This document shows positions 45,364-54,582 of a stretch of 61,656 nucleotides of DNA, in pieces. The stretch's first letter is position 1. Each line of letters starts with the position of its first letter. Under the pieces are notes generated by a model that searched no databases, had not been told where the DNA came from, and worked only from the letters and a program-made list of their open reading frames with translations. This stretch comes from Deltaproteobacteria bacterium (GTDB lineage Bacteria; Myxococcota; Myxococcia; Myxococcales; 40CM-4-68-19), in the NCBI GenBank assembly GCA_025358085.1, contig JANYKT010000035.1:1-61656 (forward strand), in the 5' to 3' direction. The translations under genes were made by a program, and so were the position numbers.

Positions 45364-46386
45364 TCACCGAGCCTTCGCTTCTTCAATGTCGCCGGGAGGA
45401 AGCCGCCGCAGGCCCAGCAGCGCGCGCACGTCGGGCCGGCGGCGCAGCGCTTTCAGGTCGTCGTCATCGCGCCCCAGCACCTGCACGCGAGCTGGATCGA
45501 CCGCGGCGGCCCGACGCAAGTACGCGACGGCTTCCGCGGTGCGACTCGTCAGTGCCGCTGCCGAGGCCGCGTTGTAGAGCGCGTCCACAAACGCTGGGTC
45601 GGCGGCGATGGCGCGATCGAACTCCCGGGCGGCGGCGTCGAGCTCACCTGCTCCGTAGTCGGAGAGGCCGTGCGCGTTGTGCAGCTGGGCCTCTCCGCGC
45701 GCAAGCAACCCGCGCCGCAGGCCAACCGCGCGGTGCAGCGGCGCCGTGGTGCCCACCGAGCCGCAGAGCAGCCATACCGTGCCTGCCGTGACCCACAGCT
45801 CGGGGACGATGGCAAGGCCTTCGAGCGGCATCCGCGCGAGCTCGACCTCGTCACCGCCCGGGAAGCCGCCAGGCCGCTCCGCCAGCAGCAGAACCAGCGC
45901 GCGCGGCGAGTCGTCGCTCTCTCTGACACTCAGAGAGAGTGGCAGCGGCCCGAGCGCAGCCGCGCCAGTGACAGCCCACCGTCGCCGTCCCGGATCGGGC
46001 AGCGACGGGGCCGGCGCGACGAAGCCAAGGTCCGCCACCAGCGCTGCGGACTCCGGCCAGCCGGCCATGAGCGCCCTCGCGAGAACGGGTGCCGGCTTCT
46101 GACCTTCGGCGCGCACGCGCAGAGCGACCGCTCGCGCTGCCTCGGCCGAGGCGCGACGCAAGACCCTGGAAGCGCCGCCCGCGTGGTCGAGCAGGAGAAG
46201 CGTCAACTCCGGCGGCGCGCCCTCCGCGTCCACCAGCGCCGCCACCGCCGCGTCGCCCGTCACCGAGAGCCCGAGCAGCGCCTGCTCCTGAACCACCGGC
46301 TGTCCCGCGGCGTCGAGCGGCATGGTCGCGGGCAGGCGCCACTCGGCGCAGCCACAGAGGAGCAGGCCAGCCGCCAGAGCGCGCAC
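45364..46386 (-). CDS. Lipoprotein with C-terminal TPR motifs
   Basis: The proposed 340-residue protein starts at a GTG (46384-46386) and begins RALAAGLLLCGCAEW, a lipoprotein signal. A middle region of about 180 residues has no recognised domain. TPR-like repeats follow near the end (GELDAAAREFDRAIAADPAFVDALYNAA and TAEAVAYLRRAAAVDP). The start is uncertain because no Shine-Dalgarno is visible and the frame stays open to 46455. It is divergent from the radical SAM gene. A periplasmic scaffold role is inferred only. Confidence 0.7.
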   Translation of the reverse strand: MRALAAGLLLCGCAEWRLPATMPLDAAGQPVVQEQALLGLSVTGDAAVAALVDAEGAPPELTLLLLDHAGGASRVLRRASAEAARAVALRVRAEGQKPAPVLARALMAGWPESAALVADLGFVAPAPSLPDPGRRRWAVTGAAALGPLPLSLSVRESDDSPRALVLLLAERPGGFPGGDEVELARMPLEGLAIVPELWVTAGTVWLLCGSVGTTAPLHRAVGLRRGLLARGEAQLHNAHGLSDYGAGELDAAAREFDRAIAADPAFVDALYNAASAAALTSRTAEAVAYLRRAAAVDPARVQVLGRDDDDLKALRRRPDVRALLGLRRLPPGDIEEAKAR

Positions 46387-46423
46387 GCCGTCGCTTGTAC
46401 TTTCTTTTGCCCGCTCCCGCGAT

Positions 46424-46429
46424 GATAAT
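46424..46429 (+). promoter_or_regulatory. -10 element of the radical SAM gene
   Basis: GATAAT matches the -10 consensus at five of six positions and ends 11 bases before the ATG at 46441. There is no Shine-Dalgarno, which again points to a nearly leaderless message. No good -35 was found. Confidence 0.35.
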
Positions 46430-46440
46430 CCGCGCCCTTC

Positions 46441-47967
46441 ATGCGCTGGGCCCAACTAGAGCCAATCCGGTCCCGCCTCGCCGACGAGCAGGGAACGCTG
46501 TTCAAGCAAGCGGAGCGGTCGATTGCCCTGACCTATCCGAGCCCGTACTCGGTGGGAATGAGTTCGCTTGGCTTCCAGACCATCTATCGCGAGATCCACC
46601 GGCACCCCTCGACCACTGCCGAGCGCGCCTTCCTGCCTGACGACCCGGCTGCCTGGCGTGCGTCGGGCGTACCCATCTGCAGCTATGAGACGCAGCGGCC
46701 GCTGTCGGACTTCGACTGCATCGCGTTTTCGGTGAGCTACGAGCTGGAGCTGACGGGTCTGCTGGAAATGCTCGACCTGGCCGGTCTCCCGCTGCACGCC
46801 TCGGAGCGCGATGAGCGCCATCCGCTCATCGTCTGCGGCGGGCCGCTCACTTTCTCGAATCCGGTCCCGCTTGCGCCCTTCGCCGACGTCATCGTGCTCG
46901 GCGAAGGAGAAGAGCTGATTCACGAGCTGTGCTCAGCGCTCCTGCTGCCGCGGGTGCGGGCGCTCGAGGCGCTGGCGTGGCGGCCTGGCTTCGTGGTCCC
47001 CGCGCTCAGCGGCACTGAAGCGTGGCCTTCGGTCGCCCGCGCCGACGACTCCTTGCTGCCGGCGCGCTCGCAGATCCTGACGCCACACACCGAGCTGCGG
47101 TCGATGTTCCTGATCGAGCCCGAGCGCGGCTGTTCCCGCGGCTGCAATTATTGTGTGATGCGCCGGACCACCAACGGCGGCATGCGCACCGTGCCTCCCG
47201 AGAACGTGCTCGCCCTGATCCCTCCCAATGCCGCCAAGGTGGGCCTGGTCGGCGCCGCCGTCACCGACCATCCGCGCATCGTCGATCTCGTGCGCACGCT
47301 GGTCGCCGATGGGCGCCAGGTGGGCATCTCCTCGCTGCGCGCCGACCGGCTCTGCGCGCGACCCGAGCTGGTCACGCTCTTGGCGCAGTCAGGCGCGAAG
47401 ACGCTGACCACCGCGGCCGATGGCGCCTCCGAGCGGCTCCGCACCGCGCTCGATCGCAAAACCACCGCGGCGCAGCTCATCCGCGTGGCCGAGCTCGCGC
47501 GCGGGGCCGGCTTCCGGCAGCTCAAGCTGTACTTGATGGTGGGGCTTCCCGGCGAGGAGGACCGCGACCTCGAAGAGCTGGTCACCCTCGGCACCGAGAT
47601 CTCGAAGATCGTCCCGCTGGCGTTCGGGCTCGCCCCGTTCGTCGCCAAGCGCAACACGCCCATGGACGGCGCGCCGTTCGCGCCCATGGCGGAGATCGAG
47701 CGGCGCATTGCTTTCATGCGCGCTCGCCTGCGCGGCCGCGCGGAGATCCGGCCGACCTCGGCACGCTGGGCCTGGGTCGAATACATGCTGGCGCAGGGTG
47801 GGCTCGAGGCGGGCTATGCGGCGGAGGACGCCTGGCGCGCCGGCGGGAATTTCGCGGCATGGAAGCGGGCCTTTAAAGAGCGCGGGGTCAAGCCCTTCGC
47901 GGCCCAGCGCCCCATCGACGGCCGCCGCAACCTCCCGCAGCTCGCGGCCTGGCCTTCTGTCGCATAA
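46441..47967 (+). CDS. Radical SAM protein with N-terminal B12-binding-like domain
   Basis: The 508-residue protein has an N-terminal region like the cobalamin-binding fold of radical SAM methylases (LTYPSPYSVGMSSLGFQTIY, FADVIVLGEGEELIHE). The radical SAM core has the CxxxCxxC motif in RGCSRGCNYCVMRR and the LMVGLPGEEDRDLEEL strand. Such proteins use a 4Fe-4S cluster and S-adenosylmethionine. The substrate is not evident. The ATG starts a conserved N-terminal block and lies five bases after the predicted transcription start. A DHH phosphoesterase gene follows after 61 bases. Confidence 0.87.
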   Translation: MRWAQLEPIRSRLADEQGTLFKQAERSIALTYPSPYSVGMSSLGFQTIYREIHRHPSTTAERAFLPDDPAAWRASGVPICSYETQRPLSDFDCIAFSVSYELELTGLLEMLDLAGLPLHASERDERHPLIVCGGPLTFSNPVPLAPFADVIVLGEGEELIHELCSALLLPRVRALEALAWRPGFVVPALSGTEAWPSVARADDSLLPARSQILTPHTELRSMFLIEPERGCSRGCNYCVMRRTTNGGMRTVPPENVLALIPPNAAKVGLVGAAVTDHPRIVDLVRTLVADGRQVGISSLRADRLCARPELVTLLAQSGAKTLTTAADGASERLRTALDRKTTAAQLIRVAELARGAGFRQLKLYLMVGLPGEEDRDLEELVTLGTEISKIVPLAFGLAPFVAKRNTPMDGAPFAPMAEIERRIAFMRARLRGRAEIRPTSARWAWVEYMLAQGGLEAGYAAEDAWRAGGNFAAWKRAFKERGVKPFAAQRPIDGRRNLPQLAAWPSVA

Positions 47968-48028
47968 GGCTGGTCTTGCGCGCTGTGGGTTGGTTCTCTA
48001 GGGTCCGACCCCCCTTTCAGGAGGAAGC

Positions 48029-49000
48029 ATGGCCGGCCCACTGCTGCAGATTTGCTATCACGACCACTGCTTCGACGGCGTCGCGACGTCGGCCACCTTT
48101 CTGCGCTTCTATCGAGACCAGGTGAAAGCGGTGCAGGACGTCGCTTTCCAGGGTCTCGCCCACCGGGCCGGACCGCTCTTCGGGGAGAAGGTTTTCCGCG
48201 GAGAGGAGAACGCGGTGCTCGACTTCCGCTACTCGCGCGACCCGCGGCTGACTTGGTGGTTCGACCACCACCAGAGCGCCTTCGAGACGCCCGAGGATCA
48301 GGCCGTGTTCACCGCGGACCAGAGCGGCCGCAAGTTCTGGGACCCGCGAGCCAAGAGCTGTACGCGCTTCCTCGCCCGCGTCGCCAGCGAGAAGTTTGGC
48401 TGGGATCCCACTCCGCTGGCCGAGCTCATTCACTGGGCGGAGATCATCGACGGCGCGCTCTTCGAGAGCCCGCAGGTCGCGGTCGGCCTCACCGATCCCG
48501 CGATGCAGCTCATGCTGCTGATCGAGGCCAGCAGGGACCCGGAGCTGTGCCCGCGGCTGATCAACGAGCTGTCGGTGCGCCCGCTGTCGCAGGTGCTGCG
48601 CGAGCCGTGGGTGACCGGCCCACTCGAGCCGCTGCTGGCGCGCCACCACGAGCTGGTCCGGCTGGTGACCGCTCGCATCCAGCTGACCGGCTCTGTCGCC
48701 ACCTACGACCTGGTCGATTTGGGCGTGGACAGCATCAACAAGTTCATCGCCTACGCGGCCGACCCGTCCACGGTCTACACGGTCTCGGTCACGCGGGGCG
48801 CCAATCGCAGCAAGATCTCGCTTGGCTCCAATCCGTGGAAGCAAGGGGAGCGGCGGCACAACCTGGCCCAGATTGCCGAGCGCTTTGGCGGGGGCGGGCA
48901 TCCGCCGGTGGCGGCCATCTCGTTCAAGCCCGACGAGATCGAGCGGGCCCGCGAGGTTGCGCGGGGCATCGCTGAGGAGCTCCGCAGCCCGGCCGGCTAG
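48029..49000 (+). CDS. DHH-family phosphoesterase
   Basis: The 323-residue protein has the DHH-superfamily motifs in order: CYHDHCFDGVATS (metal site I), LDFRYSRD, the DHH motif in WWFDHHQS, and the C-terminal DHHA1-type glycine loop RFGGGGHPPVAA. Members hydrolyse phosphodiester bonds, for example in nanoRNA, pAp or cyclic dinucleotides. Which substrate is used here cannot be read from the sequence. A strong AGGAGGAAGC ribosome-binding site precedes the ATG. Confidence 0.85.
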   Translation: MAGPLLQICYHDHCFDGVATSATFLRFYRDQVKAVQDVAFQGLAHRAGPLFGEKVFRGEENAVLDFRYSRDPRLTWWFDHHQSAFETPEDQAVFTADQSGRKFWDPRAKSCTRFLARVASEKFGWDPTPLAELIHWAEIIDGALFESPQVAVGLTDPAMQLMLLIEASRDPELCPRLINELSVRPLSQVLREPWVTGPLEPLLARHHELVRLVTARIQLTGSVATYDLVDLGVDSINKFIAYAADPSTVYTVSVTRGANRSKISLGSNPWKQGERRHNLAQIAERFGGGGHPPVAAISFKPDEIERAREVARGIAEELRSPAG

Positions 49001-49154
49001 AGGGGCGGCTGAAGGCGCCTGACTCGGAGCTCCTGGTGACGCAGCTGCGGCGCTCAGCTCGCCGGGCTCGAGTTGCCGAGTTCCGAATTCAGAAGTCTCC
49101 GACGCAGGCTCCAAACAGGGAATGGAGCCCGCGCTCTGGAAAAATATGTCTCGA

Positions 49155-49754
49155 CTACTGCTTCTTGGCCTTGGCCGAGTCCTTCGCGGACGCCTGGGCG
49201 TCGGAGTACTCGAGGTCGAGGTTCAGCTTGACGTCGTCCGAGACCACGACGCCGCCGCTCTCGACCGCCTTGTTCCAGACCAGGCCGAAGTCCTTGCGCT
49301 TGAGGGTGCCGGTGGCGGAGATGCCGTAGTTCGAGAAAGGACCGAAGGGCGACTTGACCGGGCCGGTCGCCTCGGCGTCGAGGGTAACGGGCTTGGTCAC
49401 GCAGTGCATGGTGAGGTCTCCGGTGACCTTGTACTTGTTGTCGCCTGCCTTCTCGATCTTGTTCGACTTGAAGGTGATCTCCGGGCACCTGGTGGCGTCG
49501 AAGAAGTCGGGTGACTTGAGGTGGCCGTCACGCTTGGCTTCGCGCGTGTCGATCGAGGCGGTGTCCAGCGTTGCCTCGACGCTGCTCTTGGTCAGGTCCT
49601 CTTTGTCCCAGGTCAACGTCGACGAGAGTTTGTTGAACCCGCCGCGCACGGTGCTGACCATCATGTGCTTGACCGAGAAAGAAGCGGAGGAGTGGGCGGG
49701 GTCGGCCTGCAGGGTGACGGGAACGGCGATGAGTGCAGCGACGATGGCGATCAT
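49155..49754 (-). CDS. YceI-family periplasmic protein
   Basis: The 199-residue product has a signal peptide of about 17 residues and a YceI lipocalin-like barrel. The typical blocks are ADPAHSSASFSVKHMMVSTVRGGF, IDTREAKRDGHLKSPDFFD, VTGDLTMHCVTKPVTL and KRKDFGLVWNKAVESGGVVVSDDV. YceI proteins bind isoprenoid-type lipids in the periplasm. The C-terminus has a lysine/alanine tail. GGAGA precedes the ATG. It is the last gene of a minus-strand group that starts with pyrH. Confidence 0.93.
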   Translation of the reverse strand: MIAIVAALIAVPVTLQADPAHSSASFSVKHMMVSTVRGGFNKLSSTLTWDKEDLTKSSVEATLDTASIDTREAKRDGHLKSPDFFDATRCPEITFKSNKIEKAGDNKYKVTGDLTMHCVTKPVTLDAEATGPVKSPFGPFSNYGISATGTLKRKDFGLVWNKAVESGGVVVSDDVKLNLDLEYSDAQASAKDSAKAKKQ

Positions 49755-49778
49755 GGATTCTCCGGTAAATAAGTTGGA

Positions 49779-51143
49779 TCAGGCGACTTGCCAGAAACGG
49801 ACGAGCGCTTGCGGATCTTTGCCGGCCGCGTACCACGCGGCGAGTGCCTGTTCAGCGAGCGTCTTTCCGGACGCTACGATGTCGGCTGCCGCGTCGAGGT
49901 GCGGGCGTTCGTCAATTCCGCTGTCCCTGGCCCAGGCAGCGAGACCGCCGCGAGCGATCTCCACCAGCTCGCGCGCAAGGTCCAGCGCCAGCGCGCCGCT
50001 GCGCGACCGGGCCCCGAGTGCGCTTCGAGCGACGTCGGCCTGAAACGCGAGCAGCTCGTCGAAGGGCCAGCGACGGGTGAGCTCCCATGCGGCTGCGCGC
50101 GCCTGCGCGTCGTAGAGCAGGCCGACCCAGAGCGCCGTGTGCGCCATCATGTGCGGCAGCGGGACCACGTCGGTTCCGCGCACTTCCAGGACGCGCTTGA
50201 CGCGCACCTCGGGAAAGAGCGTGGTGAGGTGGTCGACCCAGTTGGAGAAGAGCGGGTGGCTCTCCTCGCCGCTCGCGAGCCGTCCAGTGGTCAGGTACTG
50301 CCGGAAGGTCTGTCCGGCCGCCGCGGTGTAGCTGGTACCGCGACGCACGAAAAGCATGGGTACATCGAGAGCCCAGTCGACGTACTTTCGATAGCCCCAG
50401 CATGGCTTGAGCATGTCCTCGAGCAGCCCGCACCGATCGGGATCGGTCTCGCGCCACACCTGGTAGCGAAAGTCGAGGTAGCCGCTGTCCCGGCCGTCGA
50501 CGATGGGGCTGTTGGCAAAGATGGCGGTGACGATGGGGCTGATGGCCGTCGCTGCGCGTACTTTTTCGGCGAGGTCCTGCTCGTCGCTCCAGTCGAGGTT
50601 GGCCTGGACGGTCCCGGTCATCAGCATCATGTCGAGCGAGAGCCGGTCGCGCGGGCCGAGCGACGCCTTCATCGCGCCGTAGCGGCCTTTGGGCATCCAG
50701 GGAACATCTTCGCGCGTGCCAAAGGGACGATAGCCGCACGCAAGCCAGCGCGGGCCACGGCTCTTTTCGCGGACGATGGCGAGGTGCCGCTCGATCTCGG
50801 TCTGCACAGCCGCGAGCGAGCGCGACGGCGCGCCCGAGAGTTCCAGCTGGCCGCCCGGCTCCAGCGTGACCGAGGCGTTCTCGCCGATGAGAGCGATCGG
50901 TTGGCCGTTCTCCTTGTGCTTGTGCTGGGTGCCGCCTGCTGCCCGGGCAAGGCCGTCGAGCAACTCACGGATGCCGCCGGCCCCCTGATACTGCACCGCC
51001 TTCAGTGCGGCATCGACGCCAATCTTTTCGTGCTCAACGCCGACCATCCAGCCCGAACGCGGCCGCTCGGCGGAGCGTAGGTACTCGACGAGTTCGTCGA
51101 TGCTTTGGACCGGCTGCCCGGGCCCCTTGAGATCGAGGGACAT
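49779..51143 (-). CDS. gshA: Glutamate--cysteine ligase, plant-type (GCS2)
   Basis: This ATP-dependent enzyme makes gamma-glutamylcysteine, the first step of glutathione synthesis. The 454-residue protein has GVEHEKIGVD at the glutamate site and SVTLEPGGQLELSGAP in the ATP/metal region. MMLMTGTVQANLDWSDE, FANSPIVDGRDSGYLDFRYQVW and VLEVRGTD also match the plant and alphaproteobacterial enzymes. No glutathione synthetase gene is in the window. It lies 36 bases after a small hypothetical gene. Confidence 0.93.
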   Translation of the reverse strand: MSLDLKGPGQPVQSIDELVEYLRSAERPRSGWMVGVEHEKIGVDAALKAVQYQGAGGIRELLDGLARAAGGTQHKHKENGQPIALIGENASVTLEPGGQLELSGAPSRSLAAVQTEIERHLAIVREKSRGPRWLACGYRPFGTREDVPWMPKGRYGAMKASLGPRDRLSLDMMLMTGTVQANLDWSDEQDLAEKVRAATAISPIVTAIFANSPIVDGRDSGYLDFRYQVWRETDPDRCGLLEDMLKPCWGYRKYVDWALDVPMLFVRRGTSYTAAAGQTFRQYLTTGRLASGEESHPLFSNWVDHLTTLFPEVRVKRVLEVRGTDVVPLPHMMAHTALWVGLLYDAQARAAAWELTRRWPFDELLAFQADVARSALGARSRSGALALDLARELVEIARGGLAAWARDSGIDERPHLDAAADIVASGKTLAEQALAAWYAAGKDPQALVRFWQVA

Positions 51144-51179
51144 AGCTGAACAAGATGCCGGGACGCGCTCAGCGATGCT

Positions 51180-51725
51180 CTAATGAGACTCGAACTGCGA
51201 AAGCTCGGGCTTGCCTTCAAACGCCCGCCGCGCACCCGCGAGGATTTGCTCCTCGAGCTGCTTCGAGTCCACGGCCGGATCGCCCCCGCCCAGTTCCTTC
51301 TCCAGCTGCGTGCACAAGCTGCGGATATGGTTCAACGTCGCCGCGTTGATGGCGTGTTTGATTAGATTTTGTGAATAGTCCGGCGCCTCTTTCAGCACCA
51401 GCCGGCCAAGCGCCAGGACCGCGCGCGGCTCGGACGGCACGGGCTCCCCGGCCTGAAAAACCGAATGGAAGGAGGCGTTGCCGGGAAACTCCTTGCGGAT
51501 TGCTGCCTGGATCTCGCCAGCTTCGCGCCGCAGATCCTTGATCAGCGTCTGCGCCGCCGGGTTGGGACCTTTGCTCTCGAGACCCTTCAGCGAGGTCTCG
51601 TAGCGGTCGAGCACAGTCGAAGAGAGCCCTTTCGCCTGCAACGCGTCCTGGTGCGTGCGGGCGGCGTCGAGGAGCTTTTTGCCGGTGACAGGCTTTGCTG
51701 GGGCAGCCTTCTCTTTTTTTGCCAT
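51180..51725 (-). CDS. Hypothetical protein, 181 residues
   Basis: The protein has a lysine/alanine/proline-rich N-terminus (MAKKEKAAPAKPVTGKK) and is otherwise predicted helical. No cysteine cluster, signal peptide or catalytic motif is visible. It lies 11 bases downstream of frr in the pyrH-frr unit. The lysine-rich tail could bind nucleic acid or membranes, but nothing proves it. I do not recognise a family. Confidence 0.7.
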   Translation of the reverse strand: MAKKEKAAPAKPVTGKKLLDAARTHQDALQAKGLSSTVLDRYETSLKGLESKGPNPAAQTLIKDLRREAGEIQAAIRKEFPGNASFHSVFQAGEPVPSEPRAVLALGRLVLKEAPDYSQNLIKHAINAATLNHIRSLCTQLEKELGGGDPAVDSKQLEEQILAGARRAFEGKPELSQFESH

Positions 51726-51736
51726 GTCGACTTTCT

Positions 51737-52294
51737 TCAGACCTGCATCAGGTCTTTTTCCTTGTTGGCGATGATCTCGTCGACCTTCTTGATGCCGAGG
51801 TCCACCTCTGCCTGCACCTTCTCGAGCGCCTTCGTGCCCGCGTCCTGCGCCAGATCCCCGCCGTCGGTCAGCCCTTCGATCATTTCCTTGGCGTCACGGC
51901 GCTCGTTGCGGATGGCGATTTTGTGCTCCTCGCCCTTCTGCTTGGTGAGCTTGACGAATTCCCTGCGGCGCTCCTCGGTGAGAGGCGGGATGGGCACGCG
52001 GACGATCTCCGCGTCGGGCTGGGCATTTACGCCAAGCCCCGCCGCATTGATGGCCTTCTCAATCACCGGAATCATCGCCTTCTCCCAGGGCTTGATGACG
52101 ATCAGCCGCGGATCGGTAACTGAGATGTTGGCGATCTGGTTCAGAGGGGAAAGGGTTCCGTAATAATCGACGCGGACGCCTTCGAGCAGCGCCGGATTCG
52201 CGCGCCCGGTGCGCACCTTGGCGAGCGCGACGCGCAGGTCGCCAAGCGTCTTATCGATGCGCCCGCGCAGGTCGTCGATGACGTCTTCGGCCAT
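51737..52294 (-). CDS. frr: Ribosome recycling factor
   Basis: RRF splits post-termination ribosomes together with EF-G. The 185-residue protein has AKVRTGRANPALLEGVRVDYYG and ERRREFVKLTKQKGEEHKIAIRNERRDA, the family hallmarks. The ATG at 52292-52294 is chosen because it makes the distance to RTGRA identical to the E. coli protein. Two upstream starts (52300 and the TTG at 52303) overlap the pyrH stop and are possible. AGGAGG lies at the end of pyrH. Confidence 0.97.
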   Translation of the reverse strand: MAEDVIDDLRGRIDKTLGDLRVALAKVRTGRANPALLEGVRVDYYGTLSPLNQIANISVTDPRLIVIKPWEKAMIPVIEKAINAAGLGVNAQPDAEIVRVPIPPLTEERRREFVKLTKQKGEEHKIAIRNERRDAKEMIEGLTDGGDLAQDAGTKALEKVQAEVDLGIKKVDEIIANKEKDLMQV

Positions 52295-52299
52295 CCCCA

Positions 52300-53058
52300 T
52301 CAAGCCTCCTGCGGTTTGGGCTTCAGCGTACCAACGGTCGTGCCGATCTCTTCGCCCATGACCGCACGCCTGATGTTTCCGTGCGGGCCCAGGTCGAACA
52401 CGATGATGGGCAGGTCGTTGTCCATGCAGAGCGAGATGGCGGTGGAGTCCATCACTTTGAGATTCCCCTTGAGCACGTCAATGTAGCTCAGCTGCGTGTA
52501 GCGCGTTGCGGTCGGATCCTTCTTGGGGTCGGCGCTGTAGATACCGTCGACTCTGGTTGCCTTGAGGATCACCTCAGCGTGAATCTCCATGGCGCGCAGC
52601 GAGGCCGCGGTGTCAGTAGTAAAGTACGGGTTGCCGGTGCCCGCCGCGAAGATGACCACCCTGCCCTTTTCGAGGTGCCGCACGGCGCGCCGGCGGATGT
52701 AGGGCTCGGCAAGCTGCGACATCTCGATAGCCGACTGCACGCGGGTGAAGACGCCCAGCTTCTCCAAAGCGTCCTGCAGCGCCAGACCGTTGATGACCGT
52801 GGCGAGCATGCCCATGTAATCGGCGCTGGCCCGGTCCATACCTTCGGTCGAGGCCGAGACGCCTCGGAAGATGTTGCCGCCGCCGATGACGATGCCGACT
52901 TCGACGCCGAGTTCGATGACGTCTTTGACCTCCCCCGCAATCTGCTGGAGCGTCTTGGGGGAGATGCCGTACTTGCCATCTCCCATCAGCGCTTCCCCGC
53001 TGAGCTTGAGCAGGATGCGCTTGAACCTTGGCGACTTGTCGGGGGCGGGAACGGTCAC
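52300..53058 (-). CDS. pyrH: UMP kinase
   Basis: PyrH phosphorylates UMP to UDP with ATP. The 252-residue protein of the amino-acid-kinase fold has [13 protein letters not shown], the glycine loop [42 protein letters not shown] and [17 protein letters not shown]. The start is GTG with AGGAGT upstream. frr follows as in most bacteria. The genes usually upstream, rpsB and tsf, are not here; an rmuC gene precedes instead. Confidence 0.97.
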   Translation of the reverse strand: MTVPAPDKSPRFKRILLKLSGEALMGDGKYGISPKTLQQIAGEVKDVIELGVEVGIVIGGGNIFRGVSASTEGMDRASADYMGMLATVINGLALQDALEKLGVFTRVQSAIEMSQLAEPYIRRRAVRHLEKGRVVIFAAGTGNPYFTTDTAASLRAMEIHAEVILKATRVDGIYSADPKKDPTATRYTQLSYIDVLKGNLKVMDSTAISLCMDNDLPIIVFDLGPHGNIRRAVMGEEIGTTVGTLKPKPQEA

Positions 53059-53169
53059 GGGCCGGGACTCCTATCTTGCGGGTGGAGGTCGGTCAAGACG
53101 ATGGAACGCCGGACAGTTCGGGCGCAGCTCAGCGAGTTCAGGCTGCCCGACCAGCCTGCTTCGGCTTTG

Positions 53170-54582
53170 TCAATTCGCATCGTCGGGCAGAGCGCCCGCC
53201 GTCAGCTCGCCGGCCGCAAGCAGGCGCGGGGCGCTCTCGATGGGCGAGAGCGACTCGAGCTCGAGATTTTCCGGCGTTGCCTCCAGGTCGCGGAACTTGC
53301 GCGCGCTCACCAGCACCCGCCGCTCGAGCGACCCCACCGCCGCGTTGTAAGCCTCGACCGAGCTGCCCAGCGACTTGCCCACGCGCGCCAGGTGACCCGC
53401 CATGTCGGCCAGGCGCTTGTAAAGCTCGCGACCCAGCGCGCTGATGGCCTGGGCGTTGCGCGCGAGCGACTCCTGCCGCCAGCCATACGCGACAGCGCGC
53501 AGCAGCGCGATCAACGTGGTGGGCGTCGCGAGCATGACCCGCTCCTGCACGCCCGCTTCGATGAGCGCGGGGTCATGCTCGAGAGCGGCGGTGAGCATCG
53601 CCTCGTTGGGGAGAAAGAGAATGACGAACTCGGGCGCGGGCTCGAACTGCTCCCAATACGCTTTGCGCGAGAGCGCGGCCATGTGCTGCCTGATCTGCCG
53701 CGCGTGGTCCACCAGCCGGTCGCGGCGCGCGTCTTCGTCAGGAGCATCAATGGCACTCAGGTATGCCTGCAGCGGAGCCTTGGCATCCACCACGACGTTC
53801 TTTCCTCCGGGCAGCTTCACGACCAGGTCCGGCCGCAGCGAGCCGTCCTCGGTGCGCGCGGTGGGCTGCTCCTGAAAGTCGCAGTGCTCGAGCATGCCCG
53901 CCATCTCGCAGACCCGCTTGAGCTGGATCTCTCCCCAGCGGCCGCGCACCGAGGGCGCGCGCAACGCCTGCGACAACTTGCCGGTCTCGGACAGGAGCGA
54001 GCCGATCTGCTGGCTGAGCGAGGCATACGCTCCCGTGCGCGCCGTCTCAAGGTCTCGAAGCTTGCCGTCCACCTTGTCGAGCGAGTCGCGCACCGGCCGC
54101 ACCAGCTCGATGATGGCCTGCTGGCGCTTTTCGAGATCGCCGCGGGCCCCCTCCTGGAAACGCGCCAACGACTCGCTGGCGAGCTGGAGGAACTGGTCGT
54201 TGTTGCTCTGCAGCGCCTTTTTAGAGAGGGCGTCGAAGGCGTCGCACAACTTCTTTTGCGAGCCTTCAATCAGCGCCAGTTTTTCCGTCGCGGATCTGCG
54301 CTCGTGCTCCAGCTGCGCCGCCGCTGCGCTGCGCTCGTGCTCCAGTTGCACCGTCGCAGCGTGGCGTTCGTGCTCCACCTGCGCCTGCAACGCGGCCCGT
54401 ACCGCGCGCGCATCGATGAGTTCTCGCTGGTCGAGCCGCAAAGGCACGAGTTCGCGTTCTCGCTCGTCGAGACGCAAGGCGAGGAGCGCCGAACGACCGC
54501 GCGCGACGGCCAGCGCGTAGAGCGCGCTGAACAGACCCGCGGCCAAGGCGATGAACAACGATGCGGCGATGAACGTGGTCAA
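53170..54582 (-). CDS. rmuC: RmuC-family protein (DNA recombination limiting)
   Basis: The 470-residue protein has one N-terminal membrane segment, a long coiled coil (about 40-200), and the RmuC core with VRGRWGEIQLKRVCEMAGM, DLVVKLPGGKNVVVDAKAPLQAYL and EFVILFLPNEAMLTAALE. That core is related to restriction-type nuclease folds. E. coli RmuC limits inversions at short inverted repeats. The start is a TTG at 54580-54582, overlapping the methyltransferase stop, with GGGGGAA upstream. The coiled coil contains three exact-length 11-residue repeats around EHERxAA. Confidence 0.92.
   Translation of the reverse strand: MTTFIAASLFIALAAGLFSALYALAVARGRSALLALRLDERERELVPLRLDQRELIDARAVRAALQAQVEHERHAATVQLEHERSAAAAQLEHERRSATEKLALIEGSQKKLCDAFDALSKKALQSNNDQFLQLASESLARFQEGARGDLEKRQQAIIELVRPVRDSLDKVDGKLRDLETARTGAYASLSQQIGSLLSETGKLSQALRAPSVRGRWGEIQLKRVCEMAGMLEHCDFQEQPTARTEDGSLRPDLVVKLPGGKNVVVDAKAPLQAYLSAIDAPDEDARRDRLVDHARQIRQHMAALSRKAYWEQFEPAPEFVILFLPNEAMLTAALEHDPALIEAGVQERVMLATPTTLIALLRAVAYGWRQESLARNAQAISALGRELYKRLADMAGHLARVGKSLGSSVEAYNAAVGSLERRVLVSARKFRDLEATPENLELESLSPIESAPRLLAAGELTAGALPDDAN
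54298..54396 (-). repeat. 33-bp tandem repeat in the rmuC coiled coil
   Basis: Three consecutive units of exactly 33 bases (starting at 54298, 54331 and 54364) encode the pattern QLEHERSAAAA. The unit keeps the coiled-coil register of 11 residues (three turns). Confidence 0.75.

Noticed and set aside
53068-53096. TTGACC element before pyrH as a promoter
   Set aside because: Any matching -10 would overlap the ribosome-binding site and no hexamer is convincing.
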